Numbered from the stretch's first letter, positions 8,298-17,032 are shown. The stretch is 34,263 nt of DNA from Acetobacteraceae bacterium (GCA_947476855.1 CANJSR010000006.1:1-34263); one strand, 5' to 3'. Made by a program: numbers and translations. Notes: generated by a model from the letters alone, not told the origin.

Positions 8298-9851
8298 ATG
8301 AAAAATAAAATCATAAGATATGGCGCCGCCGGGCTGCTTGGCCTGTCGATGGTCACTGCCTCCGCCATCGCCGCGGAACCCGAGGCTAACCCGAACGCGA
8401 CGCTGATCTATTTCGATGCGATCGGCAACCAGACGATGGACCCGCAGGAGCCGCAGAATAACAGCAGCTTTGCCCAAGGTGTCCTGATGGCGGTCTATGA
8501 CCCGCTTATTCTGCTGGACGCCGTCGGCAATCCTATCCCAGGACTGGCACAGTCTTGGGAGTACAACGCCGACCTGACCGTCTTCACCATGAAGCTACGC
8601 CCTAACGTAACCTTCCACGATGGTACCAAGTTCAATGCCGGCGTGGTGGTCAAGAATTTTGAACGCTCAATTTCCATCGGCAGTAAGGCGGGTGCGGCGA
8701 CGCTTGAAACCTTATCGCAGATCGCTTCGATCGAAACCGAGGGTGATGACATCGTCCGCCTGCGGTTGAAGGCGCCCAGCGGTCAGATGCCGTATCTACT
8801 GGGCTTCCAGGCTGGGATGATGATCAGCCCAGCGGCTTTCGGTGACAACGCGTTCGGCGCGACCGTCAAGCCGATCGGAACCGGTCCCTATCGCGTTCGC
8901 ACCTTTGAGTCCAACGTTCGGACCTTTACGATCCGCAACGACGACTACTGGGGTGGGATCGCTGGGCGGCCCGCGGCGTTCGAACATCATTTCGTTCCGG
9001 ATTCACGGGCACGTCTGAACGCCGTCCGTTCGGGGCAGGCGAACTTGGCACTGATCGAGGGACGCCAGATCAACGAGGCTAAGACAGCGGGATTCACAGT
9101 TCAGATCAACGAGAAGAACAGCACGTGGGAGGTTCAGGCGAATTTCTCCCGCGGCAATGTCGGTAAGTTGAAAGTCCGGCAGGCGATGATGCACGCCATT
9201 GATCGTCAGGCACTCTCTGATGCTTTGGGCTTTGGTGCCAGCCAGCCAACTGTGCAGTTCTTTGCCAGCTCTTCGCCCGCCTATGTGAAGGAACTGGAGA
9301 GCAGGTATCCGTTCGATCAGGCCAAGGCCAGGGCATTGCTCTCGGAAGCTGGTTATCCGAACGGTGTCGATATCAATTGGTTGCTGTTGAATACGAACGA
9401 GTACAAGCAGATCGGCGAAGCCGTCCAGTCCATGCTGGGCGAAGTCGGAATTCGTATCAAATTCGACATTATTGATGTGTCGCAGTTCTATACCTTTCGT
9501 CGTCCTCCGATGCGAGGCGACATCCTGATGGTCCGATGGGGCGGCCGGCCCGACCCGTTGCAGACGTTCCAGGAGACTTCCGGTAGCACGGCTCTTCCGT
9601 GGGGAGCCGCGGTGCCGGAGATCGATACGCTGATCGGCGAAGCGCGCGCGATGGACCCGGCCGACCCTCGCCGGCTGGGTGTCCTGCACAAGTTGGCCCG
9701 CGTCACAACCGAACAGGCATCGCATATCTCGTTGATGACTCGGTCTTCTGTCTATGCCTACCGCCCGGGTTGCATCATCAACCTCCCCGCGTATCTGCCT
9801 ACCGGAAATGATCGGATCAACGACACGAAAGTCGGAGCCAAGTGCAAATGA
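8298..9851 (+). CDS. Peptide-type ABC transporter substrate-binding protein (copy 3 of 3)
   Basis: Third tandem family 5 binding protein, 517 residues. The ATG at 8298 is preferred over that at 8283 because GGGGAG at 8285-8290 is an excellent ribosome binding site seven bases before 8298, and that site would lie inside the gene if translation began at 8283. The Sec signal peptide is MKNKIIRYGAAGLLGLSM followed by VTASAIA, cut before AEPEAN. It shares with copy 2 VRSGQANLALI, HAIDRQALSDALGFGASQP, YPFDQAKARALLSEAGYPNG and the C-terminal pair Cys492/Cys516. Only 25 bases separate it from the permease, so it is the binding protein most directly coupled to the pore. Confidence 0.9.
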   Translation: MKNKIIRYGAAGLLGLSMVTASAIAAEPEANPNATLIYFDAIGNQTMDPQEPQNNSSFAQGVLMAVYDPLILLDAVGNPIPGLAQSWEYNADLTVFTMKLRPNVTFHDGTKFNAGVVVKNFERSISIGSKAGAATLETLSQIASIETEGDDIVRLRLKAPSGQMPYLLGFQAGMMISPAAFGDNAFGATVKPIGTGPYRVRTFESNVRTFTIRNDDYWGGIAGRPAAFEHHFVPDSRARLNAVRSGQANLALIEGRQINEAKTAGFTVQINEKNSTWEVQANFSRGNVGKLKVRQAMMHAIDRQALSDALGFGASQPTVQFFASSSPAYVKELESRYPFDQAKARALLSEAGYPNGVDINWLLLNTNEYKQIGEAVQSMLGEVGIRIKFDIIDVSQFYTFRRPPMRGDILMVRWGGRPDPLQTFQETSGSTALPWGAAVPEIDTLIGEARAMDPADPRRLGVLHKLARVTTEQASHISLMTRSSVYAYRPGCIINLPAYLPTGNDRINDTKVGAKCK

Positions 9852-9876
9852 CCCTCTCTTCAGGATCGAAGCCGTC

Positions 9877-10827
9877 ATGAATGCGCTACGATATCTCGGC
9901 AAAAGGGCGATCTCTACCGTCCCCATGCTGCTATTGGTCGGATTGATCACGTTCCTGCTGATCCACATCACGCCTGGTGATCCCGCATCGGTCGTTGCGG
10001 GTGAAAATGCCAGTGATGCGGCGATCGAAGATGCGCGGCGTCGTCTGGGTTTGGATCAGCCCTTTTTGGTGCAGTTCTGGACCTGGCTGGTCAATGTGCT
10101 GCATGGAGAACTCGGAACGTCATTTACCAGTGGCAGGCCGGTTACCGAGCTGATTTTTGACCGCATGCCGACGACGCTGTCTCTCACCGCGGGCGCCACG
10201 TTGATCGGTCTGCTGATCGCCGTACCGTTGGGCGTATTCGCGGCAACCAAGCGCGGTTCCTGGCTTGATCGCGTCACGATCTTCGGCACATCACTGGGCA
10301 TTGCCGCACCCGAATTCTTCATCGGCTTGCTGCTCGTCCTAATCGTGGCGCTGCATCTTGGATGGCTTCCCGCGACGGGGTACATTCCGTTCGCCGAAGA
10401 CCCCGTGGAATGGGCGCTACGCCTTATCCTACCCTCCATCACTCTCGGTCTCGGTGTCGCCGCCGAGCTCGCTCGGCAGGTACGGGGTGCCATGATAGAT
10501 GTATTGTCACGTGACTATATACAGACAGCACGTGCCAAGGGTCTTTCGACGGCGTCTATCATCATCAAGCATGGGCTCAAGAACGCGGCCATTCCAGTAG
10601 TTACGGTTCTGGGCTTGCAGATCAGGCGGCTACTAGGCGGCACCGTGATTGTGGAGCAGATCTTCGCGATGAACGGTGTCGGCTCGTTGGCGGTACGAGC
10701 CGTGTTTCTGAGAGACCTGCCGGTGCTGCTTGGCGTCGCGCTCACGACGGCGGTGATCGTGCTTCTGATCAACCTGATCGTCGACATGTCATACGGCTAT
10801 TTTGATCCGAAGGTGCGCGCGGGATGA
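9877..10827 (+). CDS. Peptide-type ABC transporter permease (DppB-like), importer 1
   Basis: Inner-membrane pore subunit, 316 residues from the ATG at 9877, with AGGA at 9862-9865 upstream. The start MNALRYLGKRAISTVPMLLL leads into the first membrane helix; an extension back to 9754 would overlap the binding protein and has no membrane character. Family features are the N-terminal HITPGDPASVVAGE, the RLGLDQPFLVQFWTWLVNVL segment, and the permease coupling loop around ELARQVRGAMIDVLSRDYIQ and TARAKGLS. Its stop overlaps the next permease's start (ATGA at 10824-10827), indicating translational coupling. Confidence 0.92.
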   Translation: MNALRYLGKRAISTVPMLLLVGLITFLLIHITPGDPASVVAGENASDAAIEDARRRLGLDQPFLVQFWTWLVNVLHGELGTSFTSGRPVTELIFDRMPTTLSLTAGATLIGLLIAVPLGVFAATKRGSWLDRVTIFGTSLGIAAPEFFIGLLLVLIVALHLGWLPATGYIPFAEDPVEWALRLILPSITLGLGVAAELARQVRGAMIDVLSRDYIQTARAKGLSTASIIIKHGLKNAAIPVVTVLGLQIRRLLGGTVIVEQIFAMNGVGSLAVRAVFLRDLPVLLGVALTTAVIVLLINLIVDMSYGYFDPKVRAG

Positions 10828-11705
10828 GTGCCACGATAATCAACGCTCCAGCGGTTGCGCTTCCGCCAACGAGCACCTTCATCCAGCGGTTCTGCCGCAA
10901 CCGGACCGCGATGGTCGCGGCGATCATTCTGCTGGCTATCGTTTTGATCGCGATCTTCGCGCCCTATATCGCGCCGCATGATCCGGCACGGAGTTCATTG
11001 CGGGCCATTCTGAAACCGCCGAGCGCGATGTATTGGTTCGGGTCGGACGATCTGGGCCGTGATGTCGCAAGCCGATTGATCTTTGCGTCTCGCTTGTCGC
11101 TGGTAGCGAGTGCGCAAGCTGTCGCGATCGCCCTCGTGATAGGCATGCCCCTTGGTCTCATTGCAGGCTATGTCGGCGGTTGGGTGGATACGATCATTTC
11201 CCGCTGCAATGATGCCCTAATGAGCTTTCCGGCTCTGATCTTGGCAGTGGTCATTGTCGGCCTCATGGGGCCAAGCCTGACAAACGCCATGACAGCAATC
11301 GGGCTCGTATACGCACCGCGTATCATGCGGGTGGTCCGCGGCAGTACGCTGAGTGTTCGAGAAGAAGTTTATGTTCGAGCGGCCCGTGCCACAGGATGTA
11401 GCGACACCCGTATCATCCTGCGCCATGTATTGCCGAACGTGACCGGCCCTCTTGTGGTGCAGGCGACCGTGCTGATGGGCCAGGCGCTGCTGGCTGAGGC
11501 AGGGCTGAGCTTCCTCGGCCTCGGCACACAGCCACCCGAGGCTTCCTGGGGTGCCATGCTGGGAACAGCCTTTCCCTACATGGCCGAGTCACCAGTGCCC
11601 ACGATTGCCGCCGGTGTCGTCATTTCGGTGACGGTGCTTTGCTTCAACCTGATTGGCGACGGCATCCGTGATTCCGTAGGCCGCATGCGCCGTTCGGGGG
11701 ACTGA
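10824..11705 (+). CDS. Peptide-type ABC transporter permease (DppC-like), importer 1
   Basis: Second pore subunit, 293 residues. It has the N-terminal OppC-type domain (FCRNRTAMVAAIILLAIVLI, then APYIAPHDPA and FGSDDLGRDVASRLIFASR), membrane helices, and the coupling loop VREEVYVRAARATGCSDTRI followed by ILRHVLPNV. AEAGLSFLGLGTQPPEASWG is a standard late signature of the family. It overlaps the upstream permease by four bases and is followed after three bases by the first ATPase. Confidence 0.92.
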   Translation: MSATIINAPAVALPPTSTFIQRFCRNRTAMVAAIILLAIVLIAIFAPYIAPHDPARSSLRAILKPPSAMYWFGSDDLGRDVASRLIFASRLSLVASAQAVAIALVIGMPLGLIAGYVGGWVDTIISRCNDALMSFPALILAVVIVGLMGPSLTNAMTAIGLVYAPRIMRVVRGSTLSVREEVYVRAARATGCSDTRIILRHVLPNVTGPLVVQATVLMGQALLAEAGLSFLGLGTQPPEASWGAMLGTAFPYMAESPVPTIAAGVVISVTVLCFNLIGDGIRDSVGRMRRSGD

Positions 11706-11708
11706 TCC

Positions 11709-12725
11709 GTGGAAAACGATACACCACTTCTTGAAGTCCGAGACCTGTCCGTTCAGTTTCCGTCGCCGCATGGTTGGCTGACCGTGGTCGACAAGGTCTC
11801 GTTTAACGTCGGACGTAACGATATCGTCTGTGTCGTCGGTGAATCCGGTTCCGGCAAGAGCGTCACCATGCAGGCCGCGGTCGGATTGGTGCAGCCGAAG
11901 GGGGGACGAATCAAATCCGGCAGCGTTCGCTTCGACGGCCAGGAACTGGTTGGGATGGGAAATCGTCAGCTCAACCGCATCCGTGGAGACGCGATTGGTT
12001 TCATCTTTCAGGAACCAATGAGTAGCTTGAACCCGGCCTACACCGTGGGTGAGCAGATCGCGGAGGTCGTACGGCGTCATCGGGGCCTGTCGCGCGCGGA
12101 TGCCTGGAAGCGGGCGGTGGAAGCCTTGGATCGCGTCCATATCGCCTCCGCGGCAAGCCGAGCGGCTGAGTATCCGCATCAGTTTTCGGGCGGGATGAGG
12201 CAGCGTGTGATGATAGCGATGTCGATCGCCTGCGATCCGAAGCTGTTGATTGCAGATGAGCCGACGACGGCGCTGGACGTCACCATTCAGGCGCGCATCC
12301 TGGAGTTGCTTCGGGAACTGCAACGTGACTCGGGCATGTCGGTCTTGTTCATTACGCACGACCTTGGCGTGGTTGCCGACATCGCTCGACATGTCGTCGT
12401 GATGTATGGCGCGCAGGTGGTTGAGTCGGCCGACGTCGACAACCTGTTCGGAGCACCGAGACATCCCTACACCTCTGGTCTGCTTGGGGCCATGCCGCAG
12501 GTCGCGTTGGAACGCGGGCACGATCCGATCGCCATTCCGGGCACCGTGGCACAGGCCCATTCATGGCCCAGTGGTTGTCGGTTCAATCCTCGGTGTATCT
12601 ACAGAGAGGAAGGGACCTGCACGACGGCGGCCATACCGTTGGAGCCAATCGGCGGCGGCCTAGTGCGATGCGCCCGGGCCGCGGAACTCCAGTCGACACT
12701 CGGACGGGCAATGGTGACCGCATGA
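11709..12725 (+). CDS. Peptide-type ABC transporter ATPase (DppD-like), importer 1
   Basis: Cytoplasmic ATPase of importer 1, 338 residues, starting at a GTG at 11709 just three bases after the permease stop. Walker A is GESGSGKSV (44-52), the Q-loop is FQEPMSSLNPAY (100-111), the signature FSGGMRQR begins at 159, and Walker B is LLIADE (179-184) followed by PTTALDVT and the H-loop FITHD. The C-terminal extension with GCRFNPRC is the oligopeptide-type tail, which in relatives may bind an iron-sulfur cluster; I infer no more than that. It overlaps the next ATPase by four bases. Confidence 0.93.
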   Translation: MENDTPLLEVRDLSVQFPSPHGWLTVVDKVSFNVGRNDIVCVVGESGSGKSVTMQAAVGLVQPKGGRIKSGSVRFDGQELVGMGNRQLNRIRGDAIGFIFQEPMSSLNPAYTVGEQIAEVVRRHRGLSRADAWKRAVEALDRVHIASAASRAAEYPHQFSGGMRQRVMIAMSIACDPKLLIADEPTTALDVTIQARILELLRELQRDSGMSVLFITHDLGVVADIARHVVVMYGAQVVESADVDNLFGAPRHPYTSGLLGAMPQVALERGHDPIAIPGTVAQAHSWPSGCRFNPRCIYREEGTCTTAAIPLEPIGGGLVRCARAAELQSTLGRAMVTA

Positions 12726-13768
12726 GCAACAAACCCTGCCTGCGTGTGGAGAATCTGCACGTCAGCTATGATGTCGGGAGCACGGGCTTCCTGGGCAAGC
12801 GCCGCAAGTTGCATGCTGTCAACGATGTGTCCCTGGAGATTGGCGCCGGAGAGACGCTTGGTCTTGTGGGTGAATCCGGCAGTGGAAAGTCGACCGCGGG
12901 CCTTGCGATCCTGCGGCTGATCGATGTTGCGTCCGGGACGGTGCGCCTCGGTGAGACCGATGTCGCAGGCGCTACGCGGTCCGAGTTGCGCGCTTTGCGA
13001 CGTCGTATGCAGATGGTGTTCCAGGATCCGTATTCGTCGCTGAACCCGTCTATGACGATCGCGCAGTTGCTCGAGGAGCCGTTGATCATCCATGCGGACA
13101 TCCCGAAGGATGAGCGCAAGGCCATGATCGGGCGCATGCTTGAATCGGTTGGGCTGCATGCGGGCTATGCGGCACGATATCCGCATGAGTTCTCGGGAGG
13201 GCAGCGACAGCGCATCGCGATCGCGCGGGCCATGATGTTGCACCCGGAACTTGTGGTTCTCGACGAGCCTGTAAGCGCGCTCGATGTCTCCACACAGAGC
13301 CAGATTATGAATCTGCTCAAGAAAATTCAGGAAGATTCAGGTACGGCGTTTCTGCTTGTGGCGCATGACCTTTCGGTCGTGCGGCTCATGAGCCCACGTG
13401 TGGCGGTCATGTATCTGGGGGAGATTGTTGAAACCGGACCCAGTGGCAGGGTCTACGATCAGCCAGCACATCCCTATACTGCGGCCTTGATATCAGCTGT
13501 TCCTTTTCCGGACCCAGAACGGCAGCGCAGAGTTAACCGTATTATCCTGGGTGGGGACCTGCCCAGTCCGATGTCACCGCCAAGCGGCTGCCGGTTTCGG
13601 ACTCGCTGCCCGTTTGTGATGGATATTTGCTCGAAGGAAGTACCGCCGAAAGTGCCGGTGGAGGGCGGCGGCCTGGCTTCATGCCACCTTCACGCGCATG
13701 GACCGAAGCTGGGTGGACGGTCCTTGAATGACTTCATTCGTGACAAGCAGATCGTATCGGCAGCCTGA
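12722..13768 (+). CDS. Peptide-type ABC transporter ATPase (DppF-like), importer 1
   Basis: Partner ATPase, 348 residues from the ATG at 12722 (ATGA overlap with the previous stop). An upstream ATG at 12563 in the same frame lies inside the preceding gene and adds unrelated sequence, so it is rejected. Walker A is GESGSGKST (50-58), the Q-loop FQDPYSSLNPSMT (100-112), the signature FSGGQRQR begins at 157, and Walker B is LVVLDE (177-182) followed by PVSALDVSTQ. The tail has [15 protein letters not shown] as in DppF. It is the last gene of the operon; a GC-rich hairpin follows. Confidence 0.93.
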   Translation: MSNKPCLRVENLHVSYDVGSTGFLGKRRKLHAVNDVSLEIGAGETLGLVGESGSGKSTAGLAILRLIDVASGTVRLGETDVAGATRSELRALRRRMQMVFQDPYSSLNPSMTIAQLLEEPLIIHADIPKDERKAMIGRMLESVGLHAGYAARYPHEFSGGQRQRIAIARAMMLHPELVVLDEPVSALDVSTQSQIMNLLKKIQEDSGTAFLLVAHDLSVVRLMSPRVAVMYLGEIVETGPSGRVYDQPAHPYTAALISAVPFPDPERQRRVNRIILGGDLPSPMSPPSGCRFRTRCPFVMDICSKEVPPKVPVEGGGLASCHLHAHGPKLGGRSLNDFIRDKQIVSAA

Positions 13769-13774
13769 AGAAGG

Positions 13775-13806
13775 ACCCGCCCGTGGGCCTGTTTCCGCGG
13801 GCGGGT
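13775..13806. terminator. Hairpin between two convergent operons
   Basis: ACCCGCCCG (13775-13783) and CGGGCGGGT (13798-13806) form a perfect 9-bp GC stem seven bases after the importer 1 operon. Only TTCTC follows, so the T-tract is poor; the structure may act with Rho, or as a shared 3' end for this operon and the minus-strand operon ending at 13816. Confidence 0.55.
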
Positions 13807-13815
13807 TCTCCAGGC

Positions 13816-13992
13816 TCAAGGCGTCGGCAAGCGGAACGCGCTGAGGGGTTCCTCGGCGTAGGACCGCGGGCCGCGGACCAGGGCCGCCGCACGATCCATG
13901 TCCAGCACAAGCGCTTCGAGCTTTGGCATGTCCTCGGGTTTCGGTGTTAGGCCCGTCGCTTTGACGCGGGCTTCGAACGTGATTTCTGACAT
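13816..13992 (-). CDS. GatC/AtzG-like small amidase partner (58 aa)
   Basis: A short gene found by translating the minus strand. It begins MSEITFEARVKATGLTPKPE and ends EEPLSAFRLPTP before TGA. GGAG (plus-strand 14001-14004) lies eight bases before the ATG, and the amidase stop TGA is part of TGAAGGAG, so translation is coupled to the amidase. The pattern of a short helical protein with a final EPl.aFR segment fits the AtzG-like family (formerly DUF4089), small GatC-like subunits that wrap round amidase-signature enzymes such as AtzE. Identity is weak at this length, so the family call rests on size, position and the terminal motif. It is the last gene of the minus-strand operon. Confidence 0.72.
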   Translation of the reverse strand: MSEITFEARVKATGLTPKPEDMPKLEALVLDMDRAAALVRGPRSYAEEPLSAFRLPTP

Positions 13993-14005
13993 TCTCTATG
14001 CTCCT

Positions 14006-15418
14006 TCAGTTCGCCGCAGCGGCGAGCGGGGTGGTCAAGGTAGGCCGAACCTTGCGGTAGGCAGTGGCCTTTTCGTAAGCATCGCCAGCCTTCAGGACGA
14101 TATGGTCTTCGAACGGTCGTCCGGCAATCTGCAACGAGATCGGAAGCCCCGCGCTATTGAACCCGTTGCAAACGGACAGAGCGGGATAGCCAGTCATGTT
14201 GAATGGCCGGGTCAATGAGGGGCCTGTCGACGAGTCATAGCCACCGAGGATCGGGGCGACCATCTGGCGTGTCGGCATCATCAAAAGATCAGCTGTCTTC
14301 ATGGCCTCGGCGACGATGGAGACAAGCCGAGCGCGCTCCCGTTGCGCGTTGATGAAGGTATCGGCGGAAACGAAGGCGCCGGCCATCATGCGCAGACGGC
14401 CTCGTTCGCCGTACAGTTCTGGAGACTTGCGCAGCCAGTCGCCATGAATGGCATAGGCCTCCGCGGCGGTGATCAGGGAATTGACGTCGGTGAAAAGGCC
14501 AAGGGACGGCAGCGTGATGTCGGTGACCGTTGCGCCCAGGGACTTGAAGACTTCCATGGAAGCATTGAAGGCCGCGAGGATTTCCGGTTCGCAGGTTACG
14601 TCGGCTTCGAAGAAGTTGCGCGGGACAGCAATCTTCATCCCCTTCAGATCGCTGCCAAGTGCGGCAGCGAAGTCCGGGATCATAACGTCCGCGCTGCCGG
14701 CGTCCAGCGGATCGTGTCCTGCCAGCACCTGCATCATCAGTGCGCAGTCTTCGCTGGTCCAGCACATCGGACCGGCGTGATCCAATGAGAACGAGAGCGG
14801 GAGAATGCCGCGGCGGCTGAGATAGCCATAGGTTGGCTTGTGTCCGGCGATACCACACCACGACGCGGGCCCACGGATCGAACCGCCGGTGTCGGTGCCC
14901 ATGGCGGCCATCGCCAGGCCCGCGGCGACAGCGGCGCCGGACCCGGATGACGAACCGCCAGGTTCGTGCTTGGGGTTCCATGGATTGCGTGCCGGCGGCC
15001 ACGGAAGATCGAAGGACGCACCGCCGATCGCGAACTCCCAGGTTGAGAGTTTGCCGAGGACGACCGCACCTGCGGCGCGCAGGCGTGCGACGGTGACGGC
15101 ATCCTCGGTCGGGACGTGGTCCTTGAACAGGGCGGAATGGCCGGTCGTGCGGACTCCGGCGGTATTGTAGATGTCCTTCAGCCCAATTGGGATACCGTGC
15201 AGCGGACCCTTCCAGTTCCCAGCGGCGATCTCAGCTTCCGCGGTTTTTGCGTCGGCCAGCGCTTGCTCGCCCAGGACCATGAGGTAGGAGTCGAGTTGGT
15301 TGTCCAGTGCCTCGATACGTCCGAGGAATGCCTTGGTGAGTTCGACCGGCGACAACTTGCCTGCTTGTATCAGGCCCGATGCCTCGGCGATCGTCATGAA
15401 GTGAAGGTCGGTAGTCAT
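14006..15418 (-). CDS. Amidase-signature hydrolase (copy 2 in the operon)
   Basis: Amidase of 470 residues that hydrolyses a C-N amide or carbamoyl bond. The Ser-cisSer-Lys triad is present: Lys81 in GIPIGLKDIYNTAG, Ser156 in PGGSSSGSGAAVAAG and nucleophile Ser180 in GTDTGGSIRGPASWCGIAG; the 24-residue spacing of the two serines is standard. The family includes GatA, AtzE and allophanate hydrolase; the sequence alone does not pick a substrate. TGAAGGAGG formed by the preceding gene's stop supplies the ribosome binding site. The downstream GatC-like gene suggests a two-subunit enzyme like AtzE-AtzG. It is a clear paralogue of the amidase immediately upstream (shared SFDLPWPPARNPWNP). Confidence 0.9.
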   Translation of the reverse strand: MTTDLHFMTIAEASGLIQAGKLSPVELTKAFLGRIEALDNQLDSYLMVLGEQALADAKTAEAEIAAGNWKGPLHGIPIGLKDIYNTAGVRTTGHSALFKDHVPTEDAVTVARLRAAGAVVLGKLSTWEFAIGGASFDLPWPPARNPWNPKHEPGGSSSGSGAAVAAGLAMAAMGTDTGGSIRGPASWCGIAGHKPTYGYLSRRGILPLSFSLDHAGPMCWTSEDCALMMQVLAGHDPLDAGSADVMIPDFAAALGSDLKGMKIAVPRNFFEADVTCEPEILAAFNASMEVFKSLGATVTDITLPSLGLFTDVNSLITAAEAYAIHGDWLRKSPELYGERGRLRMMAGAFVSADTFINAQRERARLVSIVAEAMKTADLLMMPTRQMVAPILGGYDSSTGPSLTRPFNMTGYPALSVCNGFNSAGLPISLQIAGRPFEDHIVLKAGDAYEKATAYRKVRPTLTTPLAAAAN

Positions 15419-15435
15419 GTCTACGGTTTCCTCCT

Positions 15436-16827
15436 TCAGGCCGCCATTGCGGGGCGCTTTGCCCGCCAGTCCGTGGCCGTCTCATACGCATGGCCGGCAC
15501 GGAACAGCGTAGGCTCAGCAAATGGTTTCGCGATCAACTGCATGCAGACCGGTAGTCCGCCGACGCCATAGCCGGTGCAGACGCTCATGGCCGGATAGCC
15601 GGTGACGTTGAACGGCATCGTCAGGGACGGTTTCTCTAGGTTGCCCCATTTGGGAACTTCCGTGATCACCGGCGCTTCGCCTGGCTGTGAGGCTGACACG
15701 AGGATGTCGAGGTCAGCCATCGCGTCTTTCAACTCCTGGATCAGCATCCGACGGCGGCGGATTGCCTGCACGTATTCCGGCGCGCGAATGAAGGCTCCCA
15801 GGGCAACACGGTCGCGGAACAATTCGCCGTAATCGTTGAAGTGCTCCTTCAGCCAGGGTTCGTGGACGGAGTAGGCTTCGGTGTTCAGGATGATGGAGCC
15901 GACTGCATGGTACTCGACCATCGGCGACAGGGTCACCTCCCGCACTTCAGCGCCGAGATGCTCGAACACGCTCAGGGCATGGTCGATGCCGCTCTTGGTT
16001 GCGGGACTGACCGGATGATCGGTCTCGAAGAAGTGGCGCACGACGCCGATACGCAGGCCCTTCACATCCTTCGTGAGCCCCGCTGTAAAGTCGGGAACCG
16101 GGCGGTCGGCGCTGGCCGGGTCTGCGGGGTCATAGCCGGCCATGGCTTGCAGCAGCAGCGCGCAATCCTCGACCGTCCAGGCCATGGGGCCGGTGTGGTC
16201 CATCGTGAATGACAGCGGTAGCACGCCGGACCGGCTGCACAGGCCATAGGTCGGCTTGATGCCTGCGATTCCGCACAGGGCAGACGGACCGCGGATCGAC
16301 CCGCCGGTATCAGAGCCCGTGCCGCCAAGGATCATTCCAGCCGCAACGGCCGCGCCGGTTCCGGAGGACGATCCGGCTGTGAAATGCAGGGGGTTCCACG
16401 GATTGCGCGCGGGTGGCCAGGGTAGATCGAATGATGGCCCGCCCATCGCGAACTCATGAGTCGCGAGCTTTCCCATCATGACGCTGCCGGCGGCGTCCCA
16501 CTTCTCGACAACCTTGCTGTTGAAATCGGGAACGTTGTGTTCCAGCAGCTTGGAGTGCCCGGTCGTCCGGATGCCGGCCGTGTTGTAGATATCCTTGTGT
16601 GCGATCGGGATGCCGTCCAGCGGGCCCTTCGATGCGCCGGCCATTGCCCGTGCTTCCGCCGCCCGGGCATCCGCGAGCGCACGTTCTTCCGTCACAAGCA
16701 GGAAGGCGTTCACGATGGGGTCCATCGCGCCGACCCGTTCCAGACAGGTCTTCGTCAACTCCACCGGTGAGAGCTTGCGCGCCGCGATCAGCTTCGACGC
16801 TTCGGCGATCGTAAGGAAGTCGGCCAT
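15436..16827 (-). CDS. Amidase-signature hydrolase (copy 1 in the operon)
   Basis: Amidase of 463 residues with the complete triad: Lys78 in IPIAHKDIYNTAG, Ser153 in TAGSSSGTGAAVAAG and nucleophile Ser177 in GSDTGGSIRGPSALCGIAG. Its start overlaps the stop of the upstream small gene by one base (TGATG), a strong coupling signal. The N-terminus LTIAEASKLIAARKLSPVEL is typical of AtzE/GatA-type amidases. Divergence from the neighbouring amidase in the C-terminal half, where substrate contacts usually lie, suggests the two act on different substrates or successive steps. The likely role is cytoplasmic hydrolysis of whatever the adjacent ABC importer brings in. Confidence 0.9.
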   Translation of the reverse strand: MADFLTIAEASKLIAARKLSPVELTKTCLERVGAMDPIVNAFLLVTEERALADARAAEARAMAGASKGPLDGIPIAHKDIYNTAGIRTTGHSKLLEHNVPDFNSKVVEKWDAAGSVMMGKLATHEFAMGGPSFDLPWPPARNPWNPLHFTAGSSSGTGAAVAAGMILGGTGSDTGGSIRGPSALCGIAGIKPTYGLCSRSGVLPLSFTMDHTGPMAWTVEDCALLLQAMAGYDPADPASADRPVPDFTAGLTKDVKGLRIGVVRHFFETDHPVSPATKSGIDHALSVFEHLGAEVREVTLSPMVEYHAVGSIILNTEAYSVHEPWLKEHFNDYGELFRDRVALGAFIRAPEYVQAIRRRRMLIQELKDAMADLDILVSASQPGEAPVITEVPKWGNLEKPSLTMPFNVTGYPAMSVCTGYGVGGLPVCMQLIAKPFAEPTLFRAGHAYETATDWRAKRPAMAA

Positions 16828-17012
16828 CAGCGTATCTCCGCCGTAAAGGTCAGAGACGGTTCCGCCTCACGCGGCATCGGCGCGGCGGCGCGGGCGATCA
16901 GCGATTGGAGGGTGGGATAGACGGCGAACAACGTCGCCTTTTGCGCGTCGGACAACGGCAGTCCGGTTTGCGCCGCCAGCGTGTCAAACTCTTCCTTGGT
17001 GAGCGGGGGCAT
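16827..17012 (-). CDS. GatC/AtzG-like small amidase partner (61 aa)
   Basis: Small protein starting MPPLTKEEFDTLAAQTGLPL and ending PREAEPSLTFTAEIR. GGAG at 17023-17020 lies seven bases before the ATG at 17012, which is better than an upstream start at 17066. The layout, an acidic helix with GLPL, a second helix (VYPTLQSLIARAAAPMP) and a terminal EP..tF segment, matches AtzG-like proteins. In the AtzE-AtzG complex the small subunit is needed for a stable amidase. The TGATG overlap with the amidase supports a stoichiometric complex. The second small gene at the far end of the amidase pair gives a mirrored order. Confidence 0.78.
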   Translation of the reverse strand: MPPLTKEEFDTLAAQTGLPLSDAQKATLFAVYPTLQSLIARAAAPMPREAEPSLTFTAEIR

Positions 17013-17032
17013 GGGGAGGCTCCGAACAGTGA

